From contig CAMNPT010000006.1 of NCBI GenBank assembly GCA_946548575.1, positions 1 to 42,797 on the forward strand: 42,797 nt of DNA, written 5' to 3'. The first letter of the stretch is position 1, and the number at the start of each line of letters is the position of its first letter. The DNA comes from an uncultured Clostridium sp. Lineage in GTDB: Bacteria > Bacillota > Clostridia > TANB77 > CAG-508. The notes beneath the pieces were generated by a model. It was not told the DNA's origin. It worked only from the letters and a program-made list of their open reading frames with translations, and made no database searches. Positions 13,856-24,325 of this stretch are shown here, one piece after another. The translations under genes were made by a program, and so were the position numbers.

Positions 13856-16800
13856 TTATTTTTTAGTCTTGACTATATCTGATCTATATTTTTTAAACAT
13901 TTGATCTTTCGCATAGTCTTTAGCTTTTGATTTTATGTCGTTCAATTTTTCTTCATTGTATAATCCCTGTTTTTTATATTTATTATAAAAATCTGCTGCA
14001 TATTGTTCATATTCTTTTTGTTGTTGAGAGTTAAGTGTTAATGTATAACCATTCTTTTTAAGTGTTGTATTAGGATAGAATTGAGTGCTTTCGATTTTAG
14101 CTTCATTGCCTGGGTGTATTAATGTTTTGCCTAGTGCTTGTCTTGCTGTATCAGTTTTTTCTTGCTGTAATACTCTTATCTTTTCTGCCTTTGTTTCTCC
14201 TGACATTGTTAAGTCTTTCTTTATTTCTTTAATTTGTTTATTTAGATCTGACATATTAGATATAGCTGAATTTATTTTTTCTAATTCTTTTTCCTCTGCT
14301 GATGTTATTGTACCACCATTTTTTAATTTTGTCAGTTCTGTTTTTCTATTATAAACTTCATCAATACTTTCACTATTAGTGTTTACATTAACTATAAATC
14401 TTTTTCCTATAGTATTTTGTTCTATTCCCATTTCTGGTTTTTCTGGTATAGCTCCTGCTTTGCCTAATACATAATCCATTGCTCCTGTTACTGATGTTCC
14501 TAATCCTCCAAAATATCCAGAAATTAAATTGTCTATTTTAGCTGGAGAATAATTAAATATTTTTCCTAACCAGATAGCCAGTTGTGAATTATAATCATAG
14601 TATTGCTCGGAATCTGGTAAATCTTGATCGTATGATTTAACAATATCTGTATTATAGTAAAAGTCTTTATTTAGTGCATTTTCTATTATTGGTGCTACTG
14701 CATTTGGAACTAATCCTGTAACTTCATCTGCTGGCATATTATCCATAATTGCATTATTAAGCCATTGTTCTAGTCTTTCTCCTTCTTTACCTTCTTCTAT
14801 ATGACCTGTTGATAAATCTTCTATGTATTCTGTTAGATTTATAATGCTTCTTAAAATACCTTGTGGTTTTTTAATAGTAACTATATTATCTCCCATTCTT
14901 AGAACAAAATTATCATCTTTTTTACGTCTATTAAGTTCGTCTATTTCGTCATCATCATATCCCATACCTTTAATTGCTAATGCCAATGCTGTCAATACTG
15001 CTATTCTTAATCCTACTTGTTTTGGATTTGCTTTTATTTTTTCTGCAAATGTATATGCACTTCCTACTCTAGCTGCTGAGAATGGTATTAATTGATTTAT
15101 TTCTCTTGTAATATTTCCTGTTCTGCCAAAATCTTGTGTTGCATCTCTCGATTCTAAGGCTGCTAATATTCTTGCATCTGTCTCAGTATTTCCTTTTCTC
15201 TTATAGTAGTTATAATTTTTTTCAAATACTCTAAATCTTGTTGATTGTTCTGATATTTCTGGTATATATGTAAGAATATCTAATAATCTTTTTAATGGCT
15301 TAAATTTTTCTTTAATTCCTAATGTTTTAGATTTTGTTCCATACACATCTTGCATAAGATTTTGAGTACTTTCTCTGTATTGCGACATTCTGCTTGAATT
15401 AGTTGCTCCTGACTGTTGATATAGTGAATATAAAGTATTTATTCTCTTAGCATATTCTGGTGCTACACTATTAACAAAGTTTCTAACTGTCTTATTATTT
15501 GCTGCCAAAATATCTAAAACGCCTAATGCATTATCTACTACAGGTATAAATCCAGCTGTTGAATATACTGCGGCTTGTGCTGTATCGGAAATCATATTTG
15601 GTATTGCAAATCCTAAGTTAGCCATTGTAGCTCCATATCTTAGTGGCATATTCATTTTGCTATTGATTTTTAACACTTGACTCATGAACTTTTTATCCAT
15701 GTTCATTAAAGAATTGAATAATAGCTCATCGTTAAATTGTAAATATACTCTTTTCCCATTTTCGTTTACGAAACTTGTAATTAAGTTTTGTGGATCAACT
15801 TTATTGTTTGGTGCGAATAAATCTATAGTTTTTTCTAAATCTAAGTCTGCTGTATTTACTCCTTGTTTCTTTAATTCATTTTCCCATGTTGCTAATTGTG
15901 CTGTTCCAATCTTAACTAAAGGTGTATCTATAACATCATAAACTGCTCCAGTTAATCCGCTTTCTTGTCCTTCTTTGTAGAATGCTTTTAGAACGTTATT
16001 ATTTTCTACTTGTTGAATAATGTTACTTGAATTAACAATAATATTTTCTAAAACATCTTTTACGTCTAATTCACTACCAGTTCTCTTCTTGATTATATCT
16101 GCAACTGCTCCTTTTCTACCTATTTGATTTCCTTTGTTTTCTAAAACTCTTTGCATAGGAACATAGAATGCATTACTTTGTTTAATTTTTTCTACACTTT
16201 CTTGTGATATTAAGCCATTATTAACTGCATATTGCATTATTCCATCTAATGTGTCATATACTAACTGAGCTGCTTTTTGTATTTGTTTATCATTGCTAAA
16301 CTGTTGAATAACTGCTTTGCTGTCCATTGTTCTAATGCCAGTCTTTAATGTTTTTGCTTTATAATCCAAATCTCTTCTTGCTACTAGGTACGCTCTTAAA
16401 TCATTAAATCTTTTTGGATCATTACCTAGTATATCTCCTATTTGGCTTAGACCAGGGAAAAGTTTTTTACCGTTTTCGTCAACATATCCATCACTTAGCA
16501 TTGAAATTACTTTATCTGTTTTACCAGAAGCTAATCTAGTTAAATAGTAAGCATTTTCACTTGCTTTGATTTGGTTAGCTGTTTTTCCGTTAGCTTTTGC
16601 CAATTCATTAACTGCTGATTTTACAACAAAATCTTTATCGTAAATATTTCTCATTACTTCTTGCTTTATTAAATTTTTAGTAATATTAGATTTATCTGTT
16701 TGCTCTCCAATACTTAAATTACTTAATGTCCTATTTCTAGGATTTTGGTGTATGTAATTATAAGATTGTTGCTGTACTTTAGTTATGAAATCATTGAATT

Positions 16801-19800
16801 TTTTATCTGTTCTTCTTAGTTCTTCTAATACTGCAATTGTTTGTGGATAATCTTTTTTGGCTTGTTCTGGAATAATAGAATACTCTCTTATTACTTCTGC
16901 AAATCCTTCTTCTAGTCTTATTGTTCTTGTTTCTCCTTCATAGCCACCTAATTTATCTATAGCTGTTAATAATTCGTCTGCAATTGCTTCTTTATCTACA
17001 TTTAGTCTCTTTCCTAAATCCATTGCATGTCCTGTTTCGTGTAATATACTGTCCATATCTTTATATTCTTTTGTTCTTATAACATCATTATTACCTTTAT
17101 AGATAGCATAAGCATCTTGTCTAAAATGTCCTTTTTTAATTCCTAATCCTAGATAATCTTCAATAGTTTTTCTTATATCAGATAGTCTTGTTACTGGAAT
17201 TGAATTATCCCAATCTCCAGTCTTTTCTATTTTTTGTATTTCTTGTTCAATATAAGATTCTCCTCTTTCTGCATTTCTCAAATTTTCATCTACAGCTTTT
17301 CTTTTTGCGAATCTAATATCATTATTAGATGTTGGATTGGTGTTATCTATGTTTTTTATTTGATTAGAATTAAATGCTACAAAAGAAATTCTATCATTAG
17401 CATAATTATCGTAAATTGCTCCATCATAGTTTGTTACTCTTTTTACATTATCGTAAAATTCTTGTGGATTTATATATTCCCTATTATGTTTATATAAGCT
17501 TAATATTTTTTCTAATATTGTTAAGTCGTTAGAATCTTTAAAGTATCTCCATGCATTCTCAGCATTGCTTTCTGTAGAATGTCCTTTTAGTAGTTCCATA
17601 AATTGTTGCTTTGTTATATTTTTATCATTTTTTGTTACTGGATTTGTTATATTAGCATATACTTGCATATCAACATCTCCATAAATTCCTATTGGTTCTG
17701 CAGATAAATAAATGCCTAATAGTTTTTCTCCAGTATTTTTTCCATATGCATTAGAATCGAAAACATTAAAATTCTTGTCTGTTACATGATGTAAAACCAT
17801 TAATTTACCATTCTCGTCTCTTACTTTACTATTTGCAAAATATTCTTGTTGCTGCTTAGATAATGTATTACCTTGATTGTCCTTTATATTTCTATTTAAT
17901 GTTTTATCCCAGAATTCTTTAGCTGTTGACAATTCACGATCAGTCTCTATTGTTAGATTAGCTTTATCAGCATAATCTTTTAGCATATTAACAACTTTTG
18001 TTCCAACGCCTTTTTTTGGTTTCTCTACATATAATTCATTTATATATAGTTTATTTCCTTCTTTTGTCGTTGTAAGTTTTACTAAATTATCATCTATGTT
18101 TAATATATCTGTTGTTAATTTACCATCCCTTTTCGCACTTTCTACTGCTATGTTTTGCCAATCGTCATAGTCGCTTTTATGTTCATTAAAGAATTTAGAG
18201 AATCTTTTATCATCTACGGAATTTTTGCTATAAAATGTACTGTAATCTTTGAAAATATTACTTGTTTGATTATTATTGTCTGAATAGTCTGTATAGTTAT
18301 TTAAGTTAATCCATTTTCCATTTTCTTTTATCTGTAACATATTAGCTGGAATATTGTTAGTAATACTATAAGATCCTTCTCCACCTAATAAATCATTTTC
18401 TAAATTTTCTAATTTAAAGTTTGGATTTATTCTTAATGTAACACTATCATTTGGTGTAAATGATTTTGCCAATTCTTCTGTTGTACTTAAATATATTTTG
18501 TCTTTAGAACTGATTCCTTCTTGATTTTGTTTATTTCCTATGGTCAATCCATTTTCAATAATGCTTTGTAGATTCTCTCTTGGTGTACTATGATATAAAT
18601 AACTGCTAGATTCTTTACTGTTATTATATTTATTATATATAGTCATTGCTTCTTTACTATATGGATTTTCTTCAAGGTCTCCAGCAAGATTACCATTTTG
18701 CCTTTGCATATTTCTTAATTCAATTCCTGCTAATTTTGCACTTGCTCTTGTAATAGAGTCTCCAGTCATTTTTTCGAATTGACTTGCCAATGATTGTTTT
18801 GATTCTTTGTTTTTCTTCATGTATCGGATATCACTATTTGAAGTTGGTTTTTCGTTGTTTAAATTTTTGAATTGCTTAGAATCAAATGTAACGTAGTCTG
18901 TAACGGTTTCTTTTTTGGCACTATTTGAATGGTCATAAATATTTTGGAATATAACTCCGTCATATTTATTGCTTTTCTTTGCAGCTATTACAATGTCTGT
19001 AGTTGAATACTGAGAATATTTTCTATTAAAATCTTTGTCTATTAAATCTAATACATCTTTATCAGTTATTGATTCTCTCCATATTTCACTCCAATTTCTA
19101 TTTTCTGCATCTATAATTAGTGGTTTGGTTATGTTTACATATCCTTCATAGATTTTATTGTCAGATCCATTTTGTGATAAATAAGTTTCTGCTGTTTGTT
19201 TATTGTCTGTATAGTAATTAACTCCCCATGTTCCACCATTAAATATATTGAAGCCACCTTTATTTGTTCCATGATATACTACTAAAAGATTGCCTTTTTC
19301 GTCTCGTACTTTACTGTCTTTGAAATATCTTACTTGTCCTGGAGATAATTTATTTCCTCGACTGTCATAATTGCTCTTGCTAGTTTTCATATATCTAATA
19401 CCAGTATCTTCGTCGTAGTTCTGTGGTGCTTCTGATTCTGTAAAATATCCTTCGTCTTTCATTATTTGAATTAAATTATCGAATGCTTTATTGATATTTT
19501 TCCTTTCTTCTCCTGCTGGAAATGGATTAAATAATGCATATTCATTATTGTTTACACTATGTACTAGATAAGTATCTTTTATTCCTTTTGCTTTTAACTT
19601 ATCTGATATATAAGATTCAAATGCTCTTGCCCACATTTCATCTATTCTTGAAAAATATGCTGCAGATCTTCCAGTTTCTCTATCCAGTTCTAATGCACTT
19701 TTACTATAAGCACTTTCACTCTTTACCTCTGTTACTTGTCTAGTTGGTTTTCCATTTCTGTATATAGAATAAACTGTATCATCATCTATCTTTCTTCCTA

Positions 19801-22800
19801 CTACTTCTTTATACATTTTTTGTAAAGTATTAATTGGTTCTGGATATATTTTTTCTGCTTTTAGAGAACGTGTATCGGTCATTTTATAGTCAATATCTCC
19901 TTTTAGTCCACCTTCCATTAAAGTATTTCTGATTTTTTGGTAATCCGTTTTTTGCTTTGCTGTAACTTTTATAGGAATTTCTTCATACTTTCCTTTGATT
20001 CTCCTATAATTATGTGCGTCTCCATTAAATACTTTGTCTATATATCTTAAATTATATTCTAAATTTTCTTTTCTTGCTTTCTCATATATTGCATTCTTTT
20101 TGTCAACTTCTTCTTGATTTGTTGATACATTATATCGCATAGCATCTACCACTTCTCTTACAGCTTTTTGCATATTTTCTGAAAGTTTTGGATTTCTTAA
20201 GTTAGTTGTTGCCATTCCGTCTTCATCATATCCACCAACTCTTGATATATAATTGTCTATACTATGTCCAAATTCATGAGCTAAACTTCCAGCTCCTTTA
20301 AGTCTTGTCATATTAATTACTTTTTTTGCTGGTTCAAAGTGTGCTACTGCTCCTGTTAGTCCTTTTCCTCTTGCTCCAAATGCAATGCTCATTGCTCCTT
20401 GTTGTCCTAAACTATCTGGCGTAACATCTAAGGCTGCAGCTAAATCTGTAAATGCATCTTGTGCATAATTCAAAAATTGTTGTCTTTCGCTCTGTGTTAC
20501 CCAGTTTCCAAATTCTCCACCTTTGAAACCAAAGTTTTTAAGTATGTCTTCTCCTGTTGCTTTATTAGCATTTTTACTATTAGCATTTTCTCTAAGGACT
20601 TTTTGTATTTGAGGTCTAAATAAATTCTTACCATTATCTTTTAAATACATACTTAATGCCATTGCATAATTTTCTGCATCTTGTTTATTTTTAAATATTT
20701 TCCCAACAGATTGAGATTTAAGCGTTCTTGGATTTCTTAAAAAGATCATATAACTTGTTTCTCCATCTCTGTTAGTTCCTTCACGTACGAATGCTCTATT
20801 ATCTTTTATACTATTTTTAAAATCTAATATATATTGTTCCGCTTCCGCCTGTGTCTTAAAACCGTCTTTTAGTACTTTATTCTTAAAATTAACAGCATAT
20901 CCATTATCCGTATTCTTGACTGTATAATCGTGTATTACTTCTTTTCCAGGATTATTAGTAGTTCTTCCAGTAGATAAATCTTTTCTTGCTCCACCTATCT
21001 TTTCCCCAAAATCTTGAATATTTGAATTTTGGGAAGTAGATTTGACAGAATTATTTTTTTGTGTTATACTTTGTTTAGACTTATGAGACCCGACACTTTT
21101 ATTAGTGTCATTCAAACCTCTATTATTAGAGGCAAGATTTGGGAGACTAAGTCTATTTTTATTTGTCTTTTTTACACTTTCAATACCATATAAAGTATTA
21201 ATCCCATTCTTTTTTCCAATTTCAAACATTACTTCATAATTTTGTCCTTTATAGTTAACTATGCTTTTTCTTCTGTCAAAAGTATCGGCAAAACTATGAT
21301 TTTTAGTATCTATTCTATCTGGCTGATATATTTGAGAAATAGATAAAAAGTTATCTAAATTTCCAATAATATTTGCTTTTATTTCATTTTTTATATTTTG
21401 CGGAATATTTTTATCAAAATTTGTTTTTCCATTTTTTAATTTGCCTACAGTTACACTAGTAGCAATTATTTTTTGACCATAAATATAATAATCATGTCCT
21501 TGTACTTCATTCTTTAAATATTCATTCATAAAACTACTTTGCTTCTTTTTTGAAATTCCATCTAATATGTTAATATTTAATTCTAGTACATCTCCATTTA
21601 TTTGGTTATTATTTTTTCTTTTTTTATTATAACTTTCAATTTCTTTTTCAAATGTGTTTCTTTTTTGTGTTTGATTATTAACAATATTACCTTCTATATC
21701 TACTTGCCCTTGTATAGGACTGTTTTCATTTGGCATAGTAGCAGCTTCTTTTATTGCGTTATTAATTGCTTCTGCTGTATATTTACCGTTTTTATTCTTA
21801 ACGATTTCAACTCTATTTATTTCTGGAATACTATCAATAATATCGTCGCTTTCTCTTCCATCATATAATACCGCTTCTAATTTACCGTCTTTTTCTTCTA
21901 AGTCAATATACATGTCGTCATCTAATGTATTATCGTAAGTAACTTCTAATACATCTTGCATTGTCTCATATACTTCGTCTAATGTATATATTTTCTTTTT
22001 ATTGAATGCTTTTTCTATATCTTCTACATTTGAAACTGCATAATTTAGTTTGTCTTCATAAAACTTACTTTGTTCTGGTGTTTTATTTGCATTATTTTCG
22101 CTATTTTGACCATTTGCGTTTTCAATGGTATTATTTACAGTTTGATTATTAAAATTGCCTATATTTTCATTCTGGTTGTTTTCTGCTAGATTATTATTAA
22201 TAATATCGTTTATTTCTTGACCTAAATATGGTCTATTTTTAATTTTCTCCTTAATTTCAAATCTATTAAGAATATCTGTTGTCTCTGCTGCTGAATATAA
22301 ATCATTTGATGGAACAAATTCAAGTGATGTTTCTACTTGTGCTTTTTCTGGATCTGTTATTATTTTTGTTTGGACTTCTTGCATCTTTTCTGCTAATGCT
22401 AATTTTGCGTTAGTTATTTCGGTATTTATACTGTTAACTAAAGTATTACTTGGATTATTCATAATATTATAAAAGTTTTCAATTGCTTCTTCTTGTGTAT
22501 TGTATTGTGTTGTATCTAATTTTAATCCTGTTTCTGTATCAATAATATTATAGAAACCATCTGTATATATTACTGCTGGTGTTATATTTACTTTATCGTT
22601 ATTGTATTCTATAGGATATCCAGCTACTTGTTTAATACCTGTTACATTTTGATCTCCATCAAAGTCGATTAATGAATATAATTGTTCCTTTTTTCCGTTC
22701 ATGATTTTATTTTTTTCATATTCTAAAGATTCTTTTATAACTTGCTCTACGTCTATATTAGGATTATTATTAATATCTGTATATGCTTTTTGATAATCAC

Positions 22801-24310
22801 TCTTAGTTGGTTTTATTCCTTTTTTGATTTTGTTATACACATTATTGACAGAATTGATTCCAACGTCAATTCCATTCATTAACAGTGCTGATAATGCTCC
22901 ATCTATACCATCTTGTACCATGTCTTTTCCTAATTCTTCCCAACCTTTTCTTGTTGAATAATCATGCTTAGTTTTTCCACTTGTTACATATGATGCAACT
23001 TCATCAATAGGATCAATAACTGCTTCTTGTATTGCATTATCTGCCATATCTAAACCATAATATTTTAATGCTTCCTTAACTGCACCTTTTCTTAATGAGC
23101 TTCCAGCTTTTAATAAATTACTGATCTCTAACATTTCTGTCGCACCTTCTGCATACCCCATAAGTAAACCATATTTTTTAGCTTGATCTTTTGACATTCC
23201 TCTACTTCTTCCATCAGCTTCATACATTCCAGCAGCACTTATCATAAAATATGTCATACCTAAATATGGATTTAATGCAGAAATTCCAGCTCCAAACAAG
23301 CTATTTCCTGAACTTGGTGCTAATTCTGCCACTTTCTTCATTATTGGATTTTCAATTTGTAATGCATTAGTTGCAATTTTTTCTTGATCGGCTGCAATAG
23401 ATTTTGAAAGTTCTCTATTTAATGGATTTAATTCAATATCTCCATAAATATCTCTAGTTTCATCTACTTTTGCTGTTAATTTATTTTGTAACTCCTTTTC
23501 ATCAAACAAGAAATTGTTTTTATGGTTTTGATTTAATTTATCAATTGCTAGAATAGAATTTGCATCACTAGGCTTATTTACTTGGGTTGTAGTTTTATTT
23601 GTATTCATTGGAGAGTTTTTATTAATATTTTCCCATTTGTACGCTTCTGAAACAATATCATTTTTTCCTGCTAATAATAGTGCCTCTTCTTTTTTGGTAT
23701 GTTGACTATCAGCAATATAGTTTACGGCTGCTTTAGCATTACTTGCTATACCTAGCCACATATTTTCTATAATTTTACCTATTTGTGAAAGAGGATTCTT
23801 GTCAGTATTTGCCATCAGTTCTAATTGTTTTTCTTGTTCTTTTTGGTTTAGTTCATCTTCTGTCATTAGGTTTTCTGGTTTCTTTCCATTAACTATAAAA
23901 TTATATCTATCTTTCTTTAAAGTGTCCTTTGCAGAAGTATCTTTAATATTAGTTTCTATAGCTGATTGGCTTTCTGTAATAGTATCAGCATAATTATTCT
24001 TTACATTTTGAATATTATCTTCATTGTATTTTTGTTGATTTGTTCTTTTTTGCTCATTTACCGTTTCTTGTATAGTATTATTTTCTGATATTTCTTCTAT
24101 TGTTGGTATATTATAATCACTATCAGTTATCATACCTACAGAGTTTCTTAATTCTCTGGCTCTATTTAATCTTTCTTGATATTCTGTATCACTAGAAAAA
24201 GATGTAGAATTATTAGGTGTATCAAAATTTGTTGTAAATCCTATTGTTTCTCTTAATTGTCTTGCTCGTTCTAATCTCTTTTTGTATTCTTCATCATCTA
24301 ATATACTCAT
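13856..24310 (-). CDS. giant 3,484-aa polyvalent virion protein with zincin, ART-like and GNAT-like domains
   Basis: Visible order: a duplicated ~25-aa helical motif at residues 1-60; a hydrophobic, Gly/Ala-rich segment near 345-380; a low-complexity Asn/Gln middle; DFGEKIGGARKD before ~1120. Then LPD1-like FGFKGGEFGNWV ... FGARGKGLTGAVAHFEP joined to a zincin HEFGHS (H1345). ART-like VVYHGT (H1680), YHSTP (H1907) and LHHVT (H2174) follow, with a GNAT-like KKGVGT (2099-2104) between the last two, then a second zincin HETGH (H2424). Near the C-terminus PLRYGATMANLGFAIPNMIS (from 2889) and QDFGRTG ... INQLIPFSAARVG resemble LPD38-type virion modules. Polyvalent proteins are known to be injected with phage DNA and act on host targets. 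AGGTGGA precedes the ATG. Confidence 0.85.
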   Translation of the reverse strand: MSILDDEEYKKRLERARQLRETIGFTTNFDTPNNSTSFSSDTEYQERLNRARELRNSVGMITDSDYNIPTIEEISENNTIQETVNEQKRTNQQKYNEDNIQNVKNNYADTITESQSAIETNIKDTSAKDTLKKDRYNFIVNGKKPENLMTEDELNQKEQEKQLELMANTDKNPLSQIGKIIENMWLGIASNAKAAVNYIADSQHTKKEEALLLAGKNDIVSEAYKWENINKNSPMNTNKTTTQVNKPSDANSILAIDKLNQNHKNNFLFDEKELQNKLTAKVDETRDIYGDIELNPLNRELSKSIAADQEKIATNALQIENPIMKKVAELAPSSGNSLFGAGISALNPYLGMTYFMISAAGMYEADGRSRGMSKDQAKKYGLLMGYAEGATEMLEISNLLKAGSSLRKGAVKEALKYYGLDMADNAIQEAVIDPIDEVASYVTSGKTKHDYSTRKGWEELGKDMVQDGIDGALSALLMNGIDVGINSVNNVYNKIKKGIKPTKSDYQKAYTDINNNPNIDVEQVIKESLEYEKNKIMNGKKEQLYSLIDFDGDQNVTGIKQVAGYPIEYNNDKVNITPAVIYTDGFYNIIDTETGLKLDTTQYNTQEEAIENFYNIMNNPSNTLVNSINTEITNAKLALAEKMQEVQTKIITDPEKAQVETSLEFVPSNDLYSAAETTDILNRFEIKEKIKNRPYLGQEINDIINNNLAENNQNENIGNFNNQTVNNTIENANGQNSENNANKTPEQSKFYEDKLNYAVSNVEDIEKAFNKKKIYTLDEVYETMQDVLEVTYDNTLDDDMYIDLEEKDGKLEAVLYDGRESDDIIDSIPEINRVEIVKNKNGKYTAEAINNAIKEAATMPNENSPIQGQVDIEGNIVNNQTQKRNTFEKEIESYNKKRKNNNQINGDVLELNINILDGISKKKQSSFMNEYLKNEVQGHDYYIYGQKIIATSVTVGKLKNGKTNFDKNIPQNIKNEIKANIIGNLDNFLSISQIYQPDRIDTKNHSFADTFDRRKSIVNYKGQNYEVMFEIGKKNGINTLYGIESVKKTNKNRLSLPNLASNNRGLNDTNKSVGSHKSKQSITQKNNSVKSTSQNSNIQDFGEKIGGARKDLSTGRTTNNPGKEVIHDYTVKNTDNGYAVNFKNKVLKDGFKTQAEAEQYILDFKNSIKDNRAFVREGTNRDGETSYMIFLRNPRTLKSQSVGKIFKNKQDAENYAMALSMYLKDNGKNLFRPQIQKVLRENANSKNANKATGEDILKNFGFKGGEFGNWVTQSERQQFLNYAQDAFTDLAAALDVTPDSLGQQGAMSIAFGARGKGLTGAVAHFEPAKKVINMTRLKGAGSLAHEFGHSIDNYISRVGGYDEDGMATTNLRNPKLSENMQKAVREVVDAMRYNVSTNQEEVDKKNAIYEKARKENLEYNLRYIDKVFNGDAHNYRRIKGKYEEIPIKVTAKQKTDYQKIRNTLMEGGLKGDIDYKMTDTRSLKAEKIYPEPINTLQKMYKEVVGRKIDDDTVYSIYRNGKPTRQVTEVKSESAYSKSALELDRETGRSAAYFSRIDEMWARAFESYISDKLKAKGIKDTYLVHSVNNNEYALFNPFPAGEERKNINKAFDNLIQIMKDEGYFTESEAPQNYDEDTGIRYMKTSKSNYDSRGNKLSPGQVRYFKDSKVRDEKGNLLVVYHGTNKGGFNIFNGGTWGVNYYTDNKQTAETYLSQNGSDNKIYEGYVNITKPLIIDAENRNWSEIWRESITDKDVLDLIDKDFNRKYSQYSTTDIVIAAKKSNKYDGVIFQNIYDHSNSAKKETVTDYVTFDSKQFKNLNNEKPTSNSDIRYMKKNKESKQSLASQFEKMTGDSITRASAKLAGIELRNMQRQNGNLAGDLEENPYSKEAMTIYNKYNNSKESSSYLYHSTPRENLQSIIENGLTIGNKQNQEGISSKDKIYLSTTEELAKSFTPNDSVTLRINPNFKLENLENDLLGGEGSYSITNNIPANMLQIKENGKWINLNNYTDYSDNNNQTSNIFKDYSTFYSKNSVDDKRFSKFFNEHKSDYDDWQNIAVESAKRDGKLTTDILNIDDNLVKLTTTKEGNKLYINELYVEKPKKGVGTKVVNMLKDYADKANLTIETDRELSTAKEFWDKTLNRNIKDNQGNTLSKQQQEYFANSKVRDENGKLMVLHHVTDKNFNVFDSNAYGKNTGEKLLGIYLSAEPIGIYGDVDMQVYANITNPVTKNDKNITKQQFMELLKGHSTESNAENAWRYFKDSNDLTILEKILSLYKHNREYINPQEFYDNVKRVTNYDGAIYDNYANDRISFVAFNSNQIKNIDNTNPTSNNDIRFAKRKAVDENLRNAERGESYIEQEIQKIEKTGDWDNSIPVTRLSDIRKTIEDYLGLGIKKGHFRQDAYAIYKGNNDVIRTKEYKDMDSILHETGHAMDLGKRLNVDKEAIADELLTAIDKLGGYEGETRTIRLEEGFAEVIREYSIIPEQAKKDYPQTIAVLEELRRTDKKFNDFITKVQQQSYNYIHQNPRNRTLSNLSIGEQTDKSNITKNLIKQEVMRNIYDKDFVVKSAVNELAKANGKTANQIKASENAYYLTRLASGKTDKVISMLSDGYVDENGKKLFPGLSQIGDILGNDPKRFNDLRAYLVARRDLDYKAKTLKTGIRTMDSKAVIQQFSNDKQIQKAAQLVYDTLDGIMQYAVNNGLISQESVEKIKQSNAFYVPMQRVLENKGNQIGRKGAVADIIKKRTGSELDVKDVLENIIVNSSNIIQQVENNNVLKAFYKEGQESGLTGAVYDVIDTPLVKIGTAQLATWENELKKQGVNTADLDLEKTIDLFAPNNKVDPQNLITSFVNENGKRVYLQFNDELLFNSLMNMDKKFMSQVLKINSKMNMPLRYGATMANLGFAIPNMISDTAQAAVYSTAGFIPVVDNALGVLDILAANNKTVRNFVNSVAPEYAKRINTLYSLYQQSGATNSSRMSQYRESTQNLMQDVYGTKSKTLGIKEKFKPLKRLLDILTYIPEISEQSTRFRVFEKNYNYYKRKGNTETDARILAALESRDATQDFGRTGNITREINQLIPFSAARVGSAYTFAEKIKANPKQVGLRIAVLTALALAIKGMGYDDDEIDELNRRKKDDNFVLRMGDNIVTIKKPQGILRSIINLTEYIEDLSTGHIEEGKEGERLEQWLNNAIMDNMPADEVTGLVPNAVAPIIENALNKDFYYNTDIVKSYDQDLPDSEQYYDYNSQLAIWLGKIFNYSPAKIDNLISGYFGGLGTSVTGAMDYVLGKAGAIPEKPEMGIEQNTIGKRFIVNVNTNSESIDEVYNRKTELTKLKNGGTITSAEEKELEKINSAISNMSDLNKQIKEIKKDLTMSGETKAEKIRVLQQEKTDTARQALGKTLIHPGNEAKIESTQFYPNTTLKKNGYTLTLNSQQQKEYEQYAADFYNKYKKQGLYNEEKLNDIKSKAKDYAKDQMFKKYRSDIVKTKK

Positions 24311-24325
24311 TATTCCACCTACTTT

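Noticed and set aside
14085..23993. Several plus-strand frames inside the giant gene
   Set aside because: Antisense shadows: Leu/Ile/Phe/Ser-rich translations, no ribosome sites, fully overlapped by a well supported gene.
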